Origin: JAKAJA01 sp037440125
GTDB lineage: Bacteria > Acidobacteriota > UBA4820 > DSQY01
Length of the DNA: 33,710 nucleotides
NCBI GenBank assembly: GCA_037440125.1
Contig: JBBIUU010000024.1
Span: 1 to 33,710, forward strand
Direction: 5' to 3'
In this document: in pieces, positions 1-8,770 of the stretch
Layout of the letters: each line of letters opens with the position of its first letter
Position numbering within the stretch: position 1 is the stretch's first letter
The notes under the pieces: generated by a model
Database searches by the model: none
What the model saw: only the letters and a program-made list of their open reading frames with translations
Told to the model about the DNA's origin: nothing
Made by a program: the position numbers and the translations under genes

Positions 1-70
1 TTCGGGCCTGACTCTCTCCGGCGAAGGCCTTGAGCAGATTTTGCGCGGTGCGGCTGTCTTTGAAGTGCAT
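1..70 (-). CDS. Rubrerythrin family protein, 5' end only
   Basis: The first 23 codons of a gene reading out of the window on the minus strand, with ATG at 68-70. The translation includes the stretch TAQNLLKAFAGESQAR, the characteristic first helix of rubrerythrins, in which the glutamate of GESQAR is a di-iron ligand. Rubrerythrins are cytosolic non-haem iron proteins that reduce peroxide in anaerobes and microaerophiles. A GGGGGAT purine run lies just upstream of the ATG. The C-terminal part, including any rubredoxin-like domain, is outside the window, so subclass cannot be judged. The family call rests on a short but very typical segment. Confidence 0.72.
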   Translation of the reverse strand, partial: MHFKDSRTAQNLLKAFAGESQAR

Positions 71-141
71 GGGATCCCCCCTATCTGAAGAGTGACAGGA
101 TACACCACTGGGGAGATCGGGAGGGGGGATGGTGATGAGGG

Positions 142-195
142 GATCAAGTGATCGGGTGATCGGGTGATCAAGTGATCGGGTGATCAAGTGATCGG
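142..195. repeat. 8-bp tandem repeat array, GTGATCRR type
   Basis: Six head-to-tail copies of an 8-bp unit, GTGATCGG or GTGATCAA, run from 148 to 195, with a partial unit before them. Each unit contains the palindrome GATC. The array lies between the divergent-looking rubrerythrin start and the 3' end of the propeller gene. Bases 237-277 hold a degenerate second array based on CCGGCTCT. The rest of 71-281 shows no gene. This is one of several short tandem arrays between genes in this window. Confidence 0.85.
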
Positions 196-281
196 GACAG
201 AATAACCCTTTTCCGTGCGCCCCCCTTCTCCTGCGCGCTTTCCCCGGCTCTCCGGCTCTATCTTTCCCCGGCTCGATCCCC

Positions 282-1979
282 TCACCATCCCGGCTCGTCC
301 ACGGTATAAAAGTAGAGGACATTGTCCGTGAGGACATTGGGATCGTCGAAGCTCTGGCCCGCCGTGCTGCCGATCTGGCTCATCACCTGGGGCGAAGTCC
401 CGCGGTAGATGTTGTAGTTGTTCATGGTGGCGTCGGTCCAGGTGAGGGCGGCGTCGGGGGTGCTCTTGTTCACCATGAGCATGAGCGTCGCGTTGGTCTT
501 CACATAGAGGGAGGAGCCGCTTCCGCACCCCGTGCTGGTGTACTGGGCGGCGTTCACCGTCCGGATGGCGTACTGGTAGGTTGTGTTGAGGCTCAGGCCC
601 GAGTCGGCGAAGTAGGTGTCGCTCGTCTGGCCCACCAGCGCGTTGTTCCGGTACACCTGGTAGTAGGCGATGTCGGTGCTGTTGTCAATGGCGGGGAGCC
701 ACGAAACGGTGGCCGCGGTCCCCGTGATGCCGTAGGCCACGAGGTTCTCCGGGCAGGGGGGCTGGTAGGCGTAATTGCACCCCCACGCCTGGACGAAGTT
801 GGCAAGGCCCGGAAGTGTGCTCGTGGCGAGGTAGCCGTACTTGGCAAAGGCCGCGGCAGGATATTCGGAGTTTGTTGAAACGGTCACCTGGACATTGGAG
901 CCCAACACCGCCCCCGCGGCGCTCACGCGCTGGAACCAGGTTTCATAATTGCCGCTCCTGCTTTCGTACCAGAAAACGCCGAACTCGGCGCCGGTCCAGA
1001 CGATTCGGGGGGCGTAAGAGGCATTTGAGTCGTTGGTTAGGCGGAGGTCGGCCCCGACCTTGCCTCCCGTGGCGCTCAGCCGGGCAAAGTAAATTTCGTT
1101 ATTCCCATCACGGGTGTCGCCCCAGGTCAGCCCCAGGCCGTTCCCCATGTCGGCGACGGACGGATAGAAGCAAAGGCCCGCCCCGCCGTCCAGAAGCGAC
1201 GAACCGCTAACCGCACCAAGCGGTGAGAGTGTGGCGCCATAGATGTCGTAAGTCGAGTTGCGAGAATCCTGCCATACCGCCACGAAGCGCCCGTAGGCAG
1301 AGGACCACGCGAGCGACGGCGCTTCCTGGTGGTAGAGAGCATCGCATACGATCAGGTCGTGGGATGCCCCGCCGTTGGCAATCGTGCCGTCTCCGTTGAG
1401 AAGGGTAGCAAAGATATCGCGATAGCCGCTATAGTCGCCTCGGGAGTCGCCCCAGGCCAGGGCGTATACGGACCCGCTCCAGGCCAGTGACGGGTAGAAA
1501 CAATCGGCCGTTTCGGTCGAACCCACGAAGGAGGCCTTCACTTCACTCCCCACCAGCGCTCCGTTGGCAGAGAGCCTGGCGAAATAGATCTGTTCATACC
1601 CGGATGGGGATAGCGCCCGCCACGCCACGCCGTAGCCGCTCCCGTTCCAAACGAGGCTGGGAGAGTGCCCATCGCAGACCAAAGCGGACGGGACCACGCC
1701 CGCCGCGGCGGGCGTTCCGTCCGCGAAAAAGCGCCTGAAGTGGAGGCGGGCGTCCGCATAGTCCACCCATGCCACGGCGAAATCCTTCCCGTTCCAGACG
1801 ACTTCAGAACTCAAATAAACCTGATTTCCCCCCGCCGCCTGCATGGGCGCAATGGCCTGCGGGCTGGCGCAGGTGGGCAGGTTCTCCGGCGCCGGCGCCG
1901 CGGGCGCCGAGGCCCGAGGTGCTGCAACACTGAGAAAACTGATTACAGAGGCCAGAGCGAGCGCCGCTTCTTTCATCAT
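282..1979 (-). CDS. Secreted beta-propeller-like repeat protein with C-terminal FN3 domain
   Basis: Predicted exported protein of 565 residues. A hydrophobic signal segment covers residues 4-20. About six repeats of 45-50 residues follow (roughly 57-100, 105-150, 160-205, 218-262, 270-312 and 322-365), each with a pattern like PSLxWxGxxYxxAWxDxR...IYFARLSxxG. This is typical of beta-propeller blades in secreted bacterial proteins. A fibronectin type III domain spans about 408-495 (xYYQVYRNN), and a second degenerate FN3-like segment (YNIYRGTSP) ends the protein. The start ATG-ATG at 1974-1979 has GGAGAG just upstream. No catalytic motif is visible; a role in surface binding or adhesion is inference. 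It is probably monocistronic. Confidence 0.75.
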   Translation of the reverse strand: MMKEAALALASVISFLSVAAPRASAPAAPAPENLPTCASPQAIAPMQAAGGNQVYLSSEVVWNGKDFAVAWVDYADARLHFRRFFADGTPAAAGVVPSALVCDGHSPSLVWNGSGYGVAWRALSPSGYEQIYFARLSANGALVGSEVKASFVGSTETADCFYPSLAWSGSVYALAWGDSRGDYSGYRDIFATLLNGDGTIANGGASHDLIVCDALYHQEAPSLAWSSAYGRFVAVWQDSRNSTYDIYGATLSPLGAVSGSSLLDGGAGLCFYPSVADMGNGLGLTWGDTRDGNNEIYFARLSATGGKVGADLRLTNDSNASYAPRIVWTGAEFGVFWYESRSGNYETWFQRVSAAGAVLGSNVQVTVSTNSEYPAAAFAKYGYLATSTLPGLANFVQAWGCNYAYQPPCPENLVAYGITGTAATVSWLPAIDNSTDIAYYQVYRNNALVGQTSDTYFADSGLSLNTTYQYAIRTVNAAQYTSTGCGSGSSLYVKTNATLMLMVNKSTPDAALTWTDATMNNYNIYRGTSPQVMSQIGSTAGQSFDDPNVLTDNVLYFYTVDEPGW

Positions 1980-2373
1980 GGGCTCTCCGAGAACGGACCG
2001 AACCGGTTGCCCCCGATGTCTCGCTCCCTCTCTCCAGGGGAGCGACCGCAGCGTTGGTCAGACTTGGACCGCTAACTACTCAAACATGATTTTGGGTCCC
2101 GGTCAATCCACGTCTGGCTAGAGGGCCCGCACCGAGTAGTCGAACCGGACCGATCTCTACGGCAACTGGGACGTCTCAACCGCGCGCCGCGGGCGAATGG
2201 TTTCCCTGGGGAAGCGCCGGGGGGCGATGGCGCTTGTGCTGGCGTCGGCTTCCGAACGCCCCACCGGGTCCCCGCCGCACGAGAACTTTCCCCCCCTTCT
2301 CCCGTATCAAGCCGCAGAGATCGGCGATCCGCGGGGTGCGGCGGCGCCGGGAAGCGAAGGAGAGGTAAGGGCC
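1980..2373. other. Divergent intergenic region with one hairpin
   Basis: A 394-base gap between the divergent propeller gene and the exporter operon. No convincing ORF or RNA gene is seen. One perfect 8-bp stem, TCGCTCCC at 2021-2028 with GGGAGCGA at 2038-2045, would lie in the leader of the minus-strand propeller gene. No promoter pair is convincing in either direction, although promoters for both transcripts are expected here. Confidence 0.4.
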
Positions 2374-3480
2374 ATGAAAAAGCTGTTCAAGTGGCTTTTG
2401 ATCCTGGCAATGCTGGGCGGCGTCGCGATCGCCCTCTACGCGGTCGTGCTCAGCCGGGGGAAAGGCGAAAACGGCATCACGCTCGTCGAGGTCCAGGTGG
2501 GCTCCATCACCGACAAGGCTCTGGCGGTGGGGCAGATCGAGCCGAGGCAGAAGTTCCAGGTCAAGTCCAAGGTCTCGGGTCTCGTGAGGACCTGCGTCGT
2601 TCAGGTGGGCGACACGGTCAAGCCCGGCGATCCCCTCTTCGAGGTCCAGCCCGACCCCACGCCCCAGGACATCATCGACGTCGATCGGACCGTCGAATCC
2701 GCCCAGGCCTCCTTCGACCGCGCGAAGGCGGACTACGAACGGTACAAGCAGCTCTTCGCCCAGAGCGTCGTGGCCAAGGGCGACCTGGACGCCAAGCGCG
2801 AGCAGTTCGAGCTCGCGCAGGTCTCCCTGCAGCGCGCGAGGGAGAACCGCGAGCTGACGACCAAGGGCCGCGTCTCCGGCGGCGGCGCCGCCATGGAGAC
2901 CATCATCCGCGCCCCCGCGGCGGGGACCATCCTCACGCGCGCCGTGAACCCGGGTGACCCCATCGTGCCCCTCACGTCGTTCCAGCCCGGAACCGAGATG
3001 GCCACAATCGCGGACATGAGGGACCTCATCTTCAAGGGCACCGTGGACGAGATCGACGTGGGCAAGATGAAGGTCGGCCTCCCCGTTCGCATCAAGGTCG
3101 GCGCCCTGCCCACGGACGTGGTGACGGGCAAGGTCTCCCGCATCGCTCCCCAGGCCCAGAAGAAGGAGGGCTCGACCCTCTTCGACGTGGAGATCGAGCT
3201 CGACCCGAACGCGAACGTCACGCTGCGCGCGGGCTACTCCGCCAACGCCGACGTGGTCATCCGGGAGAAGAAGGACATCCTCACCATCCCGGAGCGCCTG
3301 GTCATCTTCGAGGACGGCGGCAAGAAGACCTTCGTCGAGATCCCGGGGGACGTGCCCAAGGCCCCGCCCAAGAAGGTCGAGGTCAAGACGGGCCTCTCCG
3401 ACGGGCTGAACATCGAGGTCGTGAGCGGGCTCAAGAAGGGCGACAAGGTCGTGCAGCGGCCGCCGAAGGAAATCGCCTAG
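2374..3480 (+). CDS. Efflux periplasmic adaptor subunit (MacA/HlyD-like), module 1
   Basis: Membrane fusion protein of 368 residues that would link an inner-membrane ABC permease to an outer-membrane channel. An N-terminal anchor (residues 5-27) is followed by a barrel/lipoyl region with VKSKVSGLV and VGDTVKPGDPLFEV, an alpha-hairpin at about 100-165, the second lipoyl half (IIRAPAAGTILTR) and beta-barrel segments ending GLKKGDKV. I chose ATG 2374 over an upstream in-frame start at 2197 because AAGGAGAGG sits about 8 bases before it and the membrane anchor begins there. It is the first gene of the operon, upstream of two permeases. A close paralogue lies at 6402. The substrate cannot be deduced. 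Confidence 0.85.
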   Translation: MKKLFKWLLILAMLGGVAIALYAVVLSRGKGENGITLVEVQVGSITDKALAVGQIEPRQKFQVKSKVSGLVRTCVVQVGDTVKPGDPLFEVQPDPTPQDIIDVDRTVESAQASFDRAKADYERYKQLFAQSVVAKGDLDAKREQFELAQVSLQRARENRELTTKGRVSGGGAAMETIIRAPAAGTILTRAVNPGDPIVPLTSFQPGTEMATIADMRDLIFKGTVDEIDVGKMKVGLPVRIKVGALPTDVVTGKVSRIAPQAQKKEGSTLFDVEIELDPNANVTLRAGYSANADVVIREKKDILTIPERLVIFEDGGKKTFVEIPGDVPKAPPKKVEVKTGLSDGLNIEVVSGLKKGDKVVQRPPKEIA

Positions 3481-3484
3481 GGAA

Positions 3485-3626
3485 GGTGATCAGGTGAAGA
3501 GTGATCAGGTGAAGGGAGAGCTGTGGATTGGAGACGGTGATCGCAAGTTCACTCGATCGCCAGATCACAAGATCACCAGATCACCAAGTCACCAAATCAC
3601 CAGGTCCCACCCTATTGCCTGATCAC
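3485..3626. repeat. Inverted pair of 8-bp tandem repeats (GGTGATCA / CCAGATCA)
   Basis: Left arm 3485-3515 repeats GGTGATCA and GGTGAAGA units. Right arm 3560-3607 has six 8-bp units related to CCAGATCA (CCAGATCA, CAAGATCA, CCAGATCA, CCAAGTCA, CCAAATCA, CCAGGTCC). A further CCTGATCAC lies at 3618-3626. The arms are roughly reverse complements, so the transcript could fold into a long imperfect hairpin. The element fills almost the entire gap between the adaptor and permease a of module 1. Confidence 0.8.
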
Positions 3627-3646
3627 GAGCTGTTGACGAGGAAGCG

Positions 3647-4876
3647 ATGCTGACCATCGTGGACGTGGGACGACAGCTCTTCAGGGACCTCCGGAGCCAG
3701 AAGCTCAGGACCTTCCTGACGGTGTTCGGCATCGTCTGGGGGACCGTGGCCGTGAGCCTCCTCCTCGCCTTCGGGCAGGGCCTCCACAAGCAGCTCATCA
3801 AGAGCATCGCGGGACTCGGCGACCGCATCGTCATCGCCTTCCCGGCCCGCACGTCCGTCCCTTACCAGGGCCTGGGCAAGGGGCGCGCCATCGTCGTCTA
3901 CGAGGACGACATCCAGGCCGTCGCGCAGGAGGCGGAGGGGCTCGACGCCATCTCCAGCGAGTACACCGACAGCTTCAAGGTCCACCAGGGCGACAAGAGC
4001 ATGGCCGTGGACGTCTCCGGCGTCCATCCCATCTTCGGGCAGATGCGCAACCTCATCCCCAAGCCCGGCGGGCGGTTCATCAACGCGATGGACATCGAGA
4101 ACCGCAGGCGCGTGGCGTTCCTCGGGGACGAGTTCGCCAAGGACCTCTTCGGCAAGGAGGACCCCATCGGGAAGGTGTTCATTGCCCAGGGCTCGCCCTT
4201 CGTGGTCGTCGGCGTCCTCATGCCCAAGGAGCAGGACAGCAGCTACAGCGGGCGCGACAAGGACAAGATGTTCATCCCGGCCACCACCCTGAAGGCCATC
4301 ACCGGGCAGAAGTACGTGGACCTCTTCATCTACAAGGCGAAGACCCCGGAGGGGAACAAGGCCGTCACGGCGGAGGTGAACCGGATCCTGGGACGCCGTC
4401 TCCACTACGATCCCAAGGACACGGAGGCGGTGAAGATATGGGACACCACGGAGATGTTCACCTTCATGAACGCCTTCATGCTGGGGTTCCAGCTCTTCCT
4501 CGGCATCGTGGGGTGCCTGACCCTCGTGGTGGGCGGCATCGGCGTCTCCAACATCATGAACGTGGTGGTGGAGGAGCGCACGCGAGAGATCGGCATCAAG
4601 ATGGCGCTGGGCGCCAGAGGGGGGGCGGTCCTCAAGCAGTTCCTGATGGAGACCATGGTCCTCACGGGCACCGGCGGCGCGCTGGGGCTCCTCATCTCCT
4701 TCGGGATCTGCGCCGCGTTTCCCAAGAACCTCGGGGAGTACGTGGGGATCCCGGTGGTGTCCCCCTCCGTCGCCGCGCTGACCGCCACCGCGCTGGGCAT
4801 CGTGGGGCTCCTCGCCGGCTACTTCCCGGCGCGGGACGCGAGCAGGCTCGACCCCGTCGTGGCGATGAAGCTGTGA
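3647..4876 (+). CDS. ABC transporter permease, MacB/FtsX type (permease a, module 1)
   Basis: Inner-membrane permease of 409 residues with the MacB layout: a first membrane segment (FLTVFGIVWGTVAVSLLLAF), a large periplasmic MacB_PCD-like domain (about 45-275), then three membrane helices of the FtsX domain, including the conserved stretch GGIGVSNIMNVVVEERTREIGIKMALGA. The C-terminus is SRLDPVVAMKL. It has no ATPase domain, unlike E. coli MacB, so it must use the separate ATPase encoded at 10274. ATG 3647 follows GAGGAAG. It is closest within the window to the permease at 7530 (same MKL ending), and is paired with permease b just downstream. Confidence 0.88.
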   Translation: MLTIVDVGRQLFRDLRSQKLRTFLTVFGIVWGTVAVSLLLAFGQGLHKQLIKSIAGLGDRIVIAFPARTSVPYQGLGKGRAIVVYEDDIQAVAQEAEGLDAISSEYTDSFKVHQGDKSMAVDVSGVHPIFGQMRNLIPKPGGRFINAMDIENRRRVAFLGDEFAKDLFGKEDPIGKVFIAQGSPFVVVGVLMPKEQDSSYSGRDKDKMFIPATTLKAITGQKYVDLFIYKAKTPEGNKAVTAEVNRILGRRLHYDPKDTEAVKIWDTTEMFTFMNAFMLGFQLFLGIVGCLTLVVGGIGVSNIMNVVVEERTREIGIKMALGARGGAVLKQFLMETMVLTGTGGALGLLISFGICAAFPKNLGEYVGIPVVSPSVAALTATALGIVGLLAGYFPARDASRLDPVVAMKL

Positions 4877-4880
4877 GCGA

Positions 4881-4977
4881 GATTTCGGATTTGGGATAGC
4901 GGATTTCGGAAACGGAAAGGGAAATGAAACGATGAGAATTGCCTGCTTTCCCACCTCCCACATCCCAAATCCCAAAT
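4881..4977. repeat. Inverted 7-bp-type repeat element (GGATTTC/G... and ...CCCAAAT)
   Basis: Left arm 4881-4910 carries GGATTTCG and GGATTTGG units; right arm about 4948-4977 carries CCCACAT and CCCAAAT units. The middle is A-rich. ATTTGGGAT in the left arm is the exact complement of ATCCCAAAT in the right arm. The element fills the gap between permeases a and b of module 1 and runs into the first possible start codon of permease b. A sister element occupies the equivalent gap of module 2 (8771-8876). Confidence 0.8.
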
Positions 4978-4987
4978 GGTGCATGCC

Positions 4988-6238
4988 ATGCGCATGAAGC
5001 TGGTCTTCCAGCTCTTCGTCCGGGCCTCCCAGCTCCAGAAGAAGCGGGCGGTGCTCACGGTCGCCGCCATCGCGTGGGGCACCGTGGCGATCCTCCTCCT
5101 GCTGTCCTTCGGAGAGGGCCTGAAGAACCAGATGATGAAGGGGCGCCGCGGCATGGGCGAGAACCTTGCGATCATCTGGCCGGGCGAGACCTCGAAGGCC
5201 TGGAAGGGGCTCCCCGCCGGGCGGCCCATCCGTCCCATCGCGGACGACGTGGATTACCTGCGCAAGCGCCTCCCCGATCTGCAGGCGGTCCTCGGCGAGT
5301 GCCACAACTGGGGCGCCGTCATGACCAACGGCCGGAACACCATCACGGGCCACCTCATCGGGACCAACTATATCTACGGCGAGATCCGCAACCACGTCCC
5401 GCAGGCGGGCGGCAGATTCTTCAACCCGTTGGACGAGCAGGAGAAGAAGCGCGTCATCTTCCTGGGGGACAAGCTCTGCGAGAAGCTCTACGGCAAGGAG
5501 GACCCCGTCGGGAAGACCCTCCTCGTGGACGGCGCGCCGTATCTCGTCATCGGCGTCATGAAGCCCAAGATCCAGATGGGCAACTACGCGGGGATGGAGA
5601 ACGACCACGCCGTCATTCCCATCACGACCTACGTGGGCCAGTACAGCCGCCAGCGGCTCAACAACCTCGTGCTGAAGGTCAAGGCCCCCGAGGAGATGCC
5701 CCGGGCCCTGAAGGAGTTCAAGGAGGCCATGGGGGCCAAGTACCGGTTCGACCCCGAGGACACGAAGATCTTCGGGATCTGGGACACGGTGAACAGCTCC
5801 AAGATCATGGGCAACGTCATGATCGGCCTGCAGCTCTTCCTCGGCATCATCGGGGCGCTGACCCTCCTCATCGGCGGCATCGGCGTGGCGAACATCATGT
5901 ACGCCGTGGTGAAGGAGAAGACCCGCGAGATCGGCATCCAGATGGCCATGGGCGCCCGCTCCTCCTGGATCACCGGCCCCTTCATCCTCCAGGGACTGCT
6001 CTACACGCTCCTGGGCGGCGTGCTCGGGCTGCTCATCTCGGTGGTCATCGTGACCCTCCTCTCGCTGGTGCCCATGGAGGGCAACCAGGCGCTGGAGTTC
6101 CTGGGCAAGCCCACCCTGTCCTGGCAGATCGGCGTGGGGACGGCGGCGATCCTGGGGCTCATCGGGGTCCTGGCGGGGTATTTCCCGGCGAGAAGAGCCG
6201 CGTCCATCGACCCTGCGGAGACGCTGCGGTACGAGTGA
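4988..6238 (+). CDS. ABC transporter permease, MacB/FtsX type (permease b, module 1)
   Basis: Permease of 416 residues with an N-terminal membrane helix (VLTVAAIAWGTVAILLLLSF), a periplasmic domain, and three C-terminal helices with GGIGVANIMYAVVKEKTREIGIQMAMGA. It ends ASIDPAETLRYE, the signature it shares with the permease at 8892. In-frame ATGs occur at 4976, 4988 and 4994. I chose 4988 because from there the N-terminus aligns without gaps to the paralogue start at 8892. No clear ribosome binding site precedes any of them; the preceding bases are the repeat element. Permeases a and b differ, which suggests a LolC/LolE-like heterodimer (inference). Confidence 0.87.
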   Translation: MRMKLVFQLFVRASQLQKKRAVLTVAAIAWGTVAILLLLSFGEGLKNQMMKGRRGMGENLAIIWPGETSKAWKGLPAGRPIRPIADDVDYLRKRLPDLQAVLGECHNWGAVMTNGRNTITGHLIGTNYIYGEIRNHVPQAGGRFFNPLDEQEKKRVIFLGDKLCEKLYGKEDPVGKTLLVDGAPYLVIGVMKPKIQMGNYAGMENDHAVIPITTYVGQYSRQRLNNLVLKVKAPEEMPRALKEFKEAMGAKYRFDPEDTKIFGIWDTVNSSKIMGNVMIGLQLFLGIIGALTLLIGGIGVANIMYAVVKEKTREIGIQMAMGARSSWITGPFILQGLLYTLLGGVLGLLISVVIVTLLSLVPMEGNQALEFLGKPTLSWQIGVGTAAILGLIGVLAGYFPARRAASIDPAETLRYE

Positions 6239-6356
6239 GGACGGCGCGCGAGTGCGTCGGATGATCCACACGCGGCGGTCCACGGGGCGCCCCTAGACAG
6301 CGACCCCACGCGGCCGTCGTACAATTCGGAAGCAGCCCTGCCGCTGAGGGAGCCCG

Positions 6357-6376
6357 CCTCCGGGTGACACCGGAGG
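6357..6376 (+). promoter_or_regulatory. Hairpin before second adaptor gene
   Basis: CCTCCGG at 6357-6363 pairs with CCGGAGG at 6370-6376 around a 6-base loop. There is no T-run, so it is not a classical terminator. It lies in the 163-base gap between module 1 and module 2, and might influence message processing or translation of the adaptor gene. TACAAT at about 6320-6325 is a possible -10 element with no recognisable -35. Confidence 0.3.
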
Positions 6377-6401
6377 GGCTTCGCGATCGGCATGCCTTGG
6401 T

Positions 6402-7520
6402 ATGGGGGAGAGCGTGAACAGCACGATGAAATTGGGGATTGCGGCCCTGGCGGCCGCCGGCATCGCCGGGGGCATATACGCTTACGTACATTACAACAAG
6501 AGCGGCGACCCCGGGCCCAAGACCGTAGAGGTCACCGCAGGCCCCATCACGGACCGCGCGCAGGCTGTCGGCGACATCGAGCCGAAGCAGAAGTTCTCGG
6601 TGAAATCCAAGATCCCCGGGATCGTGAAGAACTGCTTCGTCGAAGTGGGGAACCAGGTAAAGACGGGGGACCCCCTCTTCGAGATCGGGCCTGACCCGAC
6701 GCCCTCCGAGCGCACCGGCGTGGACCGCGCCACGGACCGCGCCCAGGCCACCTACGACCGCTCCAAGGCCAAGTACGACCGGTACAAGGGGCTCCAGAAC
6801 AGCGGTATCATCTCGAAGCAGGACTACGAGGACGCGAAGGAGGAGTACGAGCTCGCCAAGGTGGCCCTCGCCGAAGCGCAGGAGAACCGGGACATCGCCC
6901 TGAAGGGGCGCATCGACACGGGCAGCGCCAAGGTCGAGTCCATCATCCGCGCCCCCGCGGACGGCACCGTCCTCACCCGCGCCGTGAACCCCGGCGACCC
7001 CATCGTCCCGCTGACTTCCTTCCAGCCGGGCACCGAGCTGGCGGCCGTGGCCGACATGCGCGAGCTCCTCTTCCGGGGCACGGTGGACGAGATCGACGTG
7101 GGCCGGTTGCAGGAGGGGTTGCCGGCGCGCATCAAGGTGGGGGCCATCGCCTCGGCCGAGGTCACCGGGAAGCTCACCCGCATCGCCCCCCAGTCCAGAA
7201 TCAAGGACGGGGCCACCGTCTTCGACGTGGAGATCACGCTCGACCCCGGCCAGAAGACCGCGCTGAGGGCCGGGTATTCCTGCAACGCGTCCATCATCAT
7301 CCAGGAGAAGAAGGACGTCCTCCTCCTGCCCGAGAGGGTGGTCTTCTACGAGAAGGGCAAGGAGAAGGCTTCCGTGGAGGTTCCCGACCCCTCGTCCAAG
7401 TCCTCCCCCAAGAATGTGGAGATCACCGTCGGCATTTCCGACGGCCTGAACGTCGAGGTGCTCTCCGGCCTCAAGAAGTCCGACAAGGTGCTGGAGAAGG
7501 CGCCGAAGGCGACGACCTAG
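6402..7520 (+). CDS. Efflux periplasmic adaptor subunit (MacA/HlyD-like), module 2
   Basis: Adaptor of up to 372 residues, clearly paralogous to the protein at 2374 throughout; both share RAVNPGDPIVPLTSFQPGTE and GTVDEIDVG. An N-terminal anchor (LGIAALAAAGIAGGIYAYV) is followed by lipoyl and alpha-hairpin regions and a beta-barrel ending SGLKKSDKVLEK. The start is uncertain: ATG 6402 has no good ribosome binding site, while GTG 6414 has GGGGGAG just before it and ATG 6426 is also possible. The stop is 9 bases before the next permease, so the two are probably translated together. The substrate is unknown. Confidence 0.85.
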   Translation: MGESVNSTMKLGIAALAAAGIAGGIYAYVHYNKSGDPGPKTVEVTAGPITDRAQAVGDIEPKQKFSVKSKIPGIVKNCFVEVGNQVKTGDPLFEIGPDPTPSERTGVDRATDRAQATYDRSKAKYDRYKGLQNSGIISKQDYEDAKEEYELAKVALAEAQENRDIALKGRIDTGSAKVESIIRAPADGTVLTRAVNPGDPIVPLTSFQPGTELAAVADMRELLFRGTVDEIDVGRLQEGLPARIKVGAIASAEVTGKLTRIAPQSRIKDGATVFDVEITLDPGQKTALRAGYSCNASIIIQEKKDVLLLPERVVFYEKGKEKASVEVPDPSSKSSPKNVEITVGISDGLNVEVLSGLKKSDKVLEKAPKATT

Positions 7521-7529
7521 AGGGCCGGA

Positions 7530-8768
7530 ATGCCGCTCGCCCTTCGGATCGCCGTCCAGCAGCTTCTCGTAGACGCCCGGAGCCAGCGGCTCAGGACGCT
7601 CCTGACGGTGCTGGGCATCACCTGGGGCACGCTGGCGCTCGGCCTCCTCATGGCGTTCGGCCGGGGCCTCCACGAGAACATGCGCCTCCAGCTGAGCCGT
7701 GCGGGGGAGAACGTGGTCTTCGCCTGGACCGGGCGCACGTACAAGTCCTGGGAGGGTTTCAAGAAGGGGCGGCCGCTCGAACTCACGGACGACGACCTCG
7801 TGGCCGTCAGGAACCAAGCCGTGAACCTCGGCGCCATCTCGACGGGCCAGCACTGGAACATGCTGGCGGCGTGCGGCACGCAGGCCATCGAGGCCGACGT
7901 GACGGGCGTGACCGCGCCCGACTATTTCGAGATCCGCCGCCTGCCCAAACTCCCGGGGGGGCGCTTCATCGTCGCGAAGGATGTGGAGGAGAAGCGGCGC
8001 GTGGCCTTCGTGGGCTACAGGATCGCCGAGCAGCTCACGGGCGAGAAGAACCCCGTGGGCAAGGAGATCCTCCTCCAGAATTTCGCCTTCACCATCGTCG
8101 GCGTCCTGGACCCCGAGGACCAGCCGGGGGGCGACGAGGGCTGGGACTCCGATTCGGTCGTGATCCCGATCTCCACGTTCCGGTCCCTCACGGGGCAGCA
8201 GAAGTTCCGGTTCTTCCTCTTCAAGCCGGCGGACCCGGCCCGCAACAAGGAGACCGTCGAGAGCGTCCGCTCGGTGCTCTCGCGCAGGCTCCAGTTCGAC
8301 CCGACCGACAAGGGTGCGCTGGACTTCGACGACTTCACCGAATTCGCGCGCTCCGCCGACGCCTTCATGACGGCGATCGCCGCGCTCCTCGGCGTCTCCG
8401 GGCTCCTGACCCTCGTGGCGGGCGGCGTGGGCGTCTCCAACATCATGAGGGTGAGCGTCGAGGAGCGCACCCACGAGATCGGCATCAAGATGGCGCTGGG
8501 GGCCAAGAGCGGGCTCATCCTGGCCTCGTTCCTCCTGGAGACGATCATCCTCACGGCGGCCGGCGGGGCCATCGGCCTGGTGGCGGCGTACGGTCTCATC
8601 GGGGTCTTCCCGAAGTTCAACCTGAAGCAGTACGTGGGGACCCCGAACCTCTCCCTGGTGGTCTACCTCCTCATCGTGCTCGTGCTGGGCCTCGTGGGCC
8701 TGGCCGCGGGGTACGGGCCCGCCGAGCGCGCCAGCAGGATGGACCCGGTGTATGCGATGAAACTTTAG
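7530..8768 (+). CDS. ABC transporter permease, MacB/FtsX type (permease a, module 2)
   Basis: Permease of 412 residues: first membrane helix with LLTVLGITWGTLALGLLMAF, a periplasmic domain, then the FtsX region with GGVGVSNIMRVSVEERTHEIGIKMALGA. It ends SRMDPVYAMKL. The ending and the VSNIM wording match the permease at 3647 rather than its own neighbour at 8892, so the a and b classes predate duplication of the module. ATG 7530 follows AGAGGG. It lacks an ATPase domain and depends on a separate one. Transport direction is probably outward or membrane-extracting, as for MacB and LolCE relatives. Confidence 0.88.
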   Translation: MPLALRIAVQQLLVDARSQRLRTLLTVLGITWGTLALGLLMAFGRGLHENMRLQLSRAGENVVFAWTGRTYKSWEGFKKGRPLELTDDDLVAVRNQAVNLGAISTGQHWNMLAACGTQAIEADVTGVTAPDYFEIRRLPKLPGGRFIVAKDVEEKRRVAFVGYRIAEQLTGEKNPVGKEILLQNFAFTIVGVLDPEDQPGGDEGWDSDSVVIPISTFRSLTGQQKFRFFLFKPADPARNKETVESVRSVLSRRLQFDPTDKGALDFDDFTEFARSADAFMTAIAALLGVSGLLTLVAGGVGVSNIMRVSVEERTHEIGIKMALGAKSGLILASFLLETIILTAAGGAIGLVAAYGLIGVFPKFNLKQYVGTPNLSLVVYLLIVLVLGLVGLAAGYGPAERASRMDPVYAMKL

Positions 8769-8770
8769 GG

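Noticed and set aside
142..195. CRISPR-like repeat array
   Set aside because: Units are 8 bp and directly adjacent, with no spacers of unique sequence and no cas genes in the window.
2075..2110. Minus-strand promoter with TTGACC as -35 before the propeller gene
   Set aside because: No acceptable -10 hexamer lies 16-18 bases downstream.
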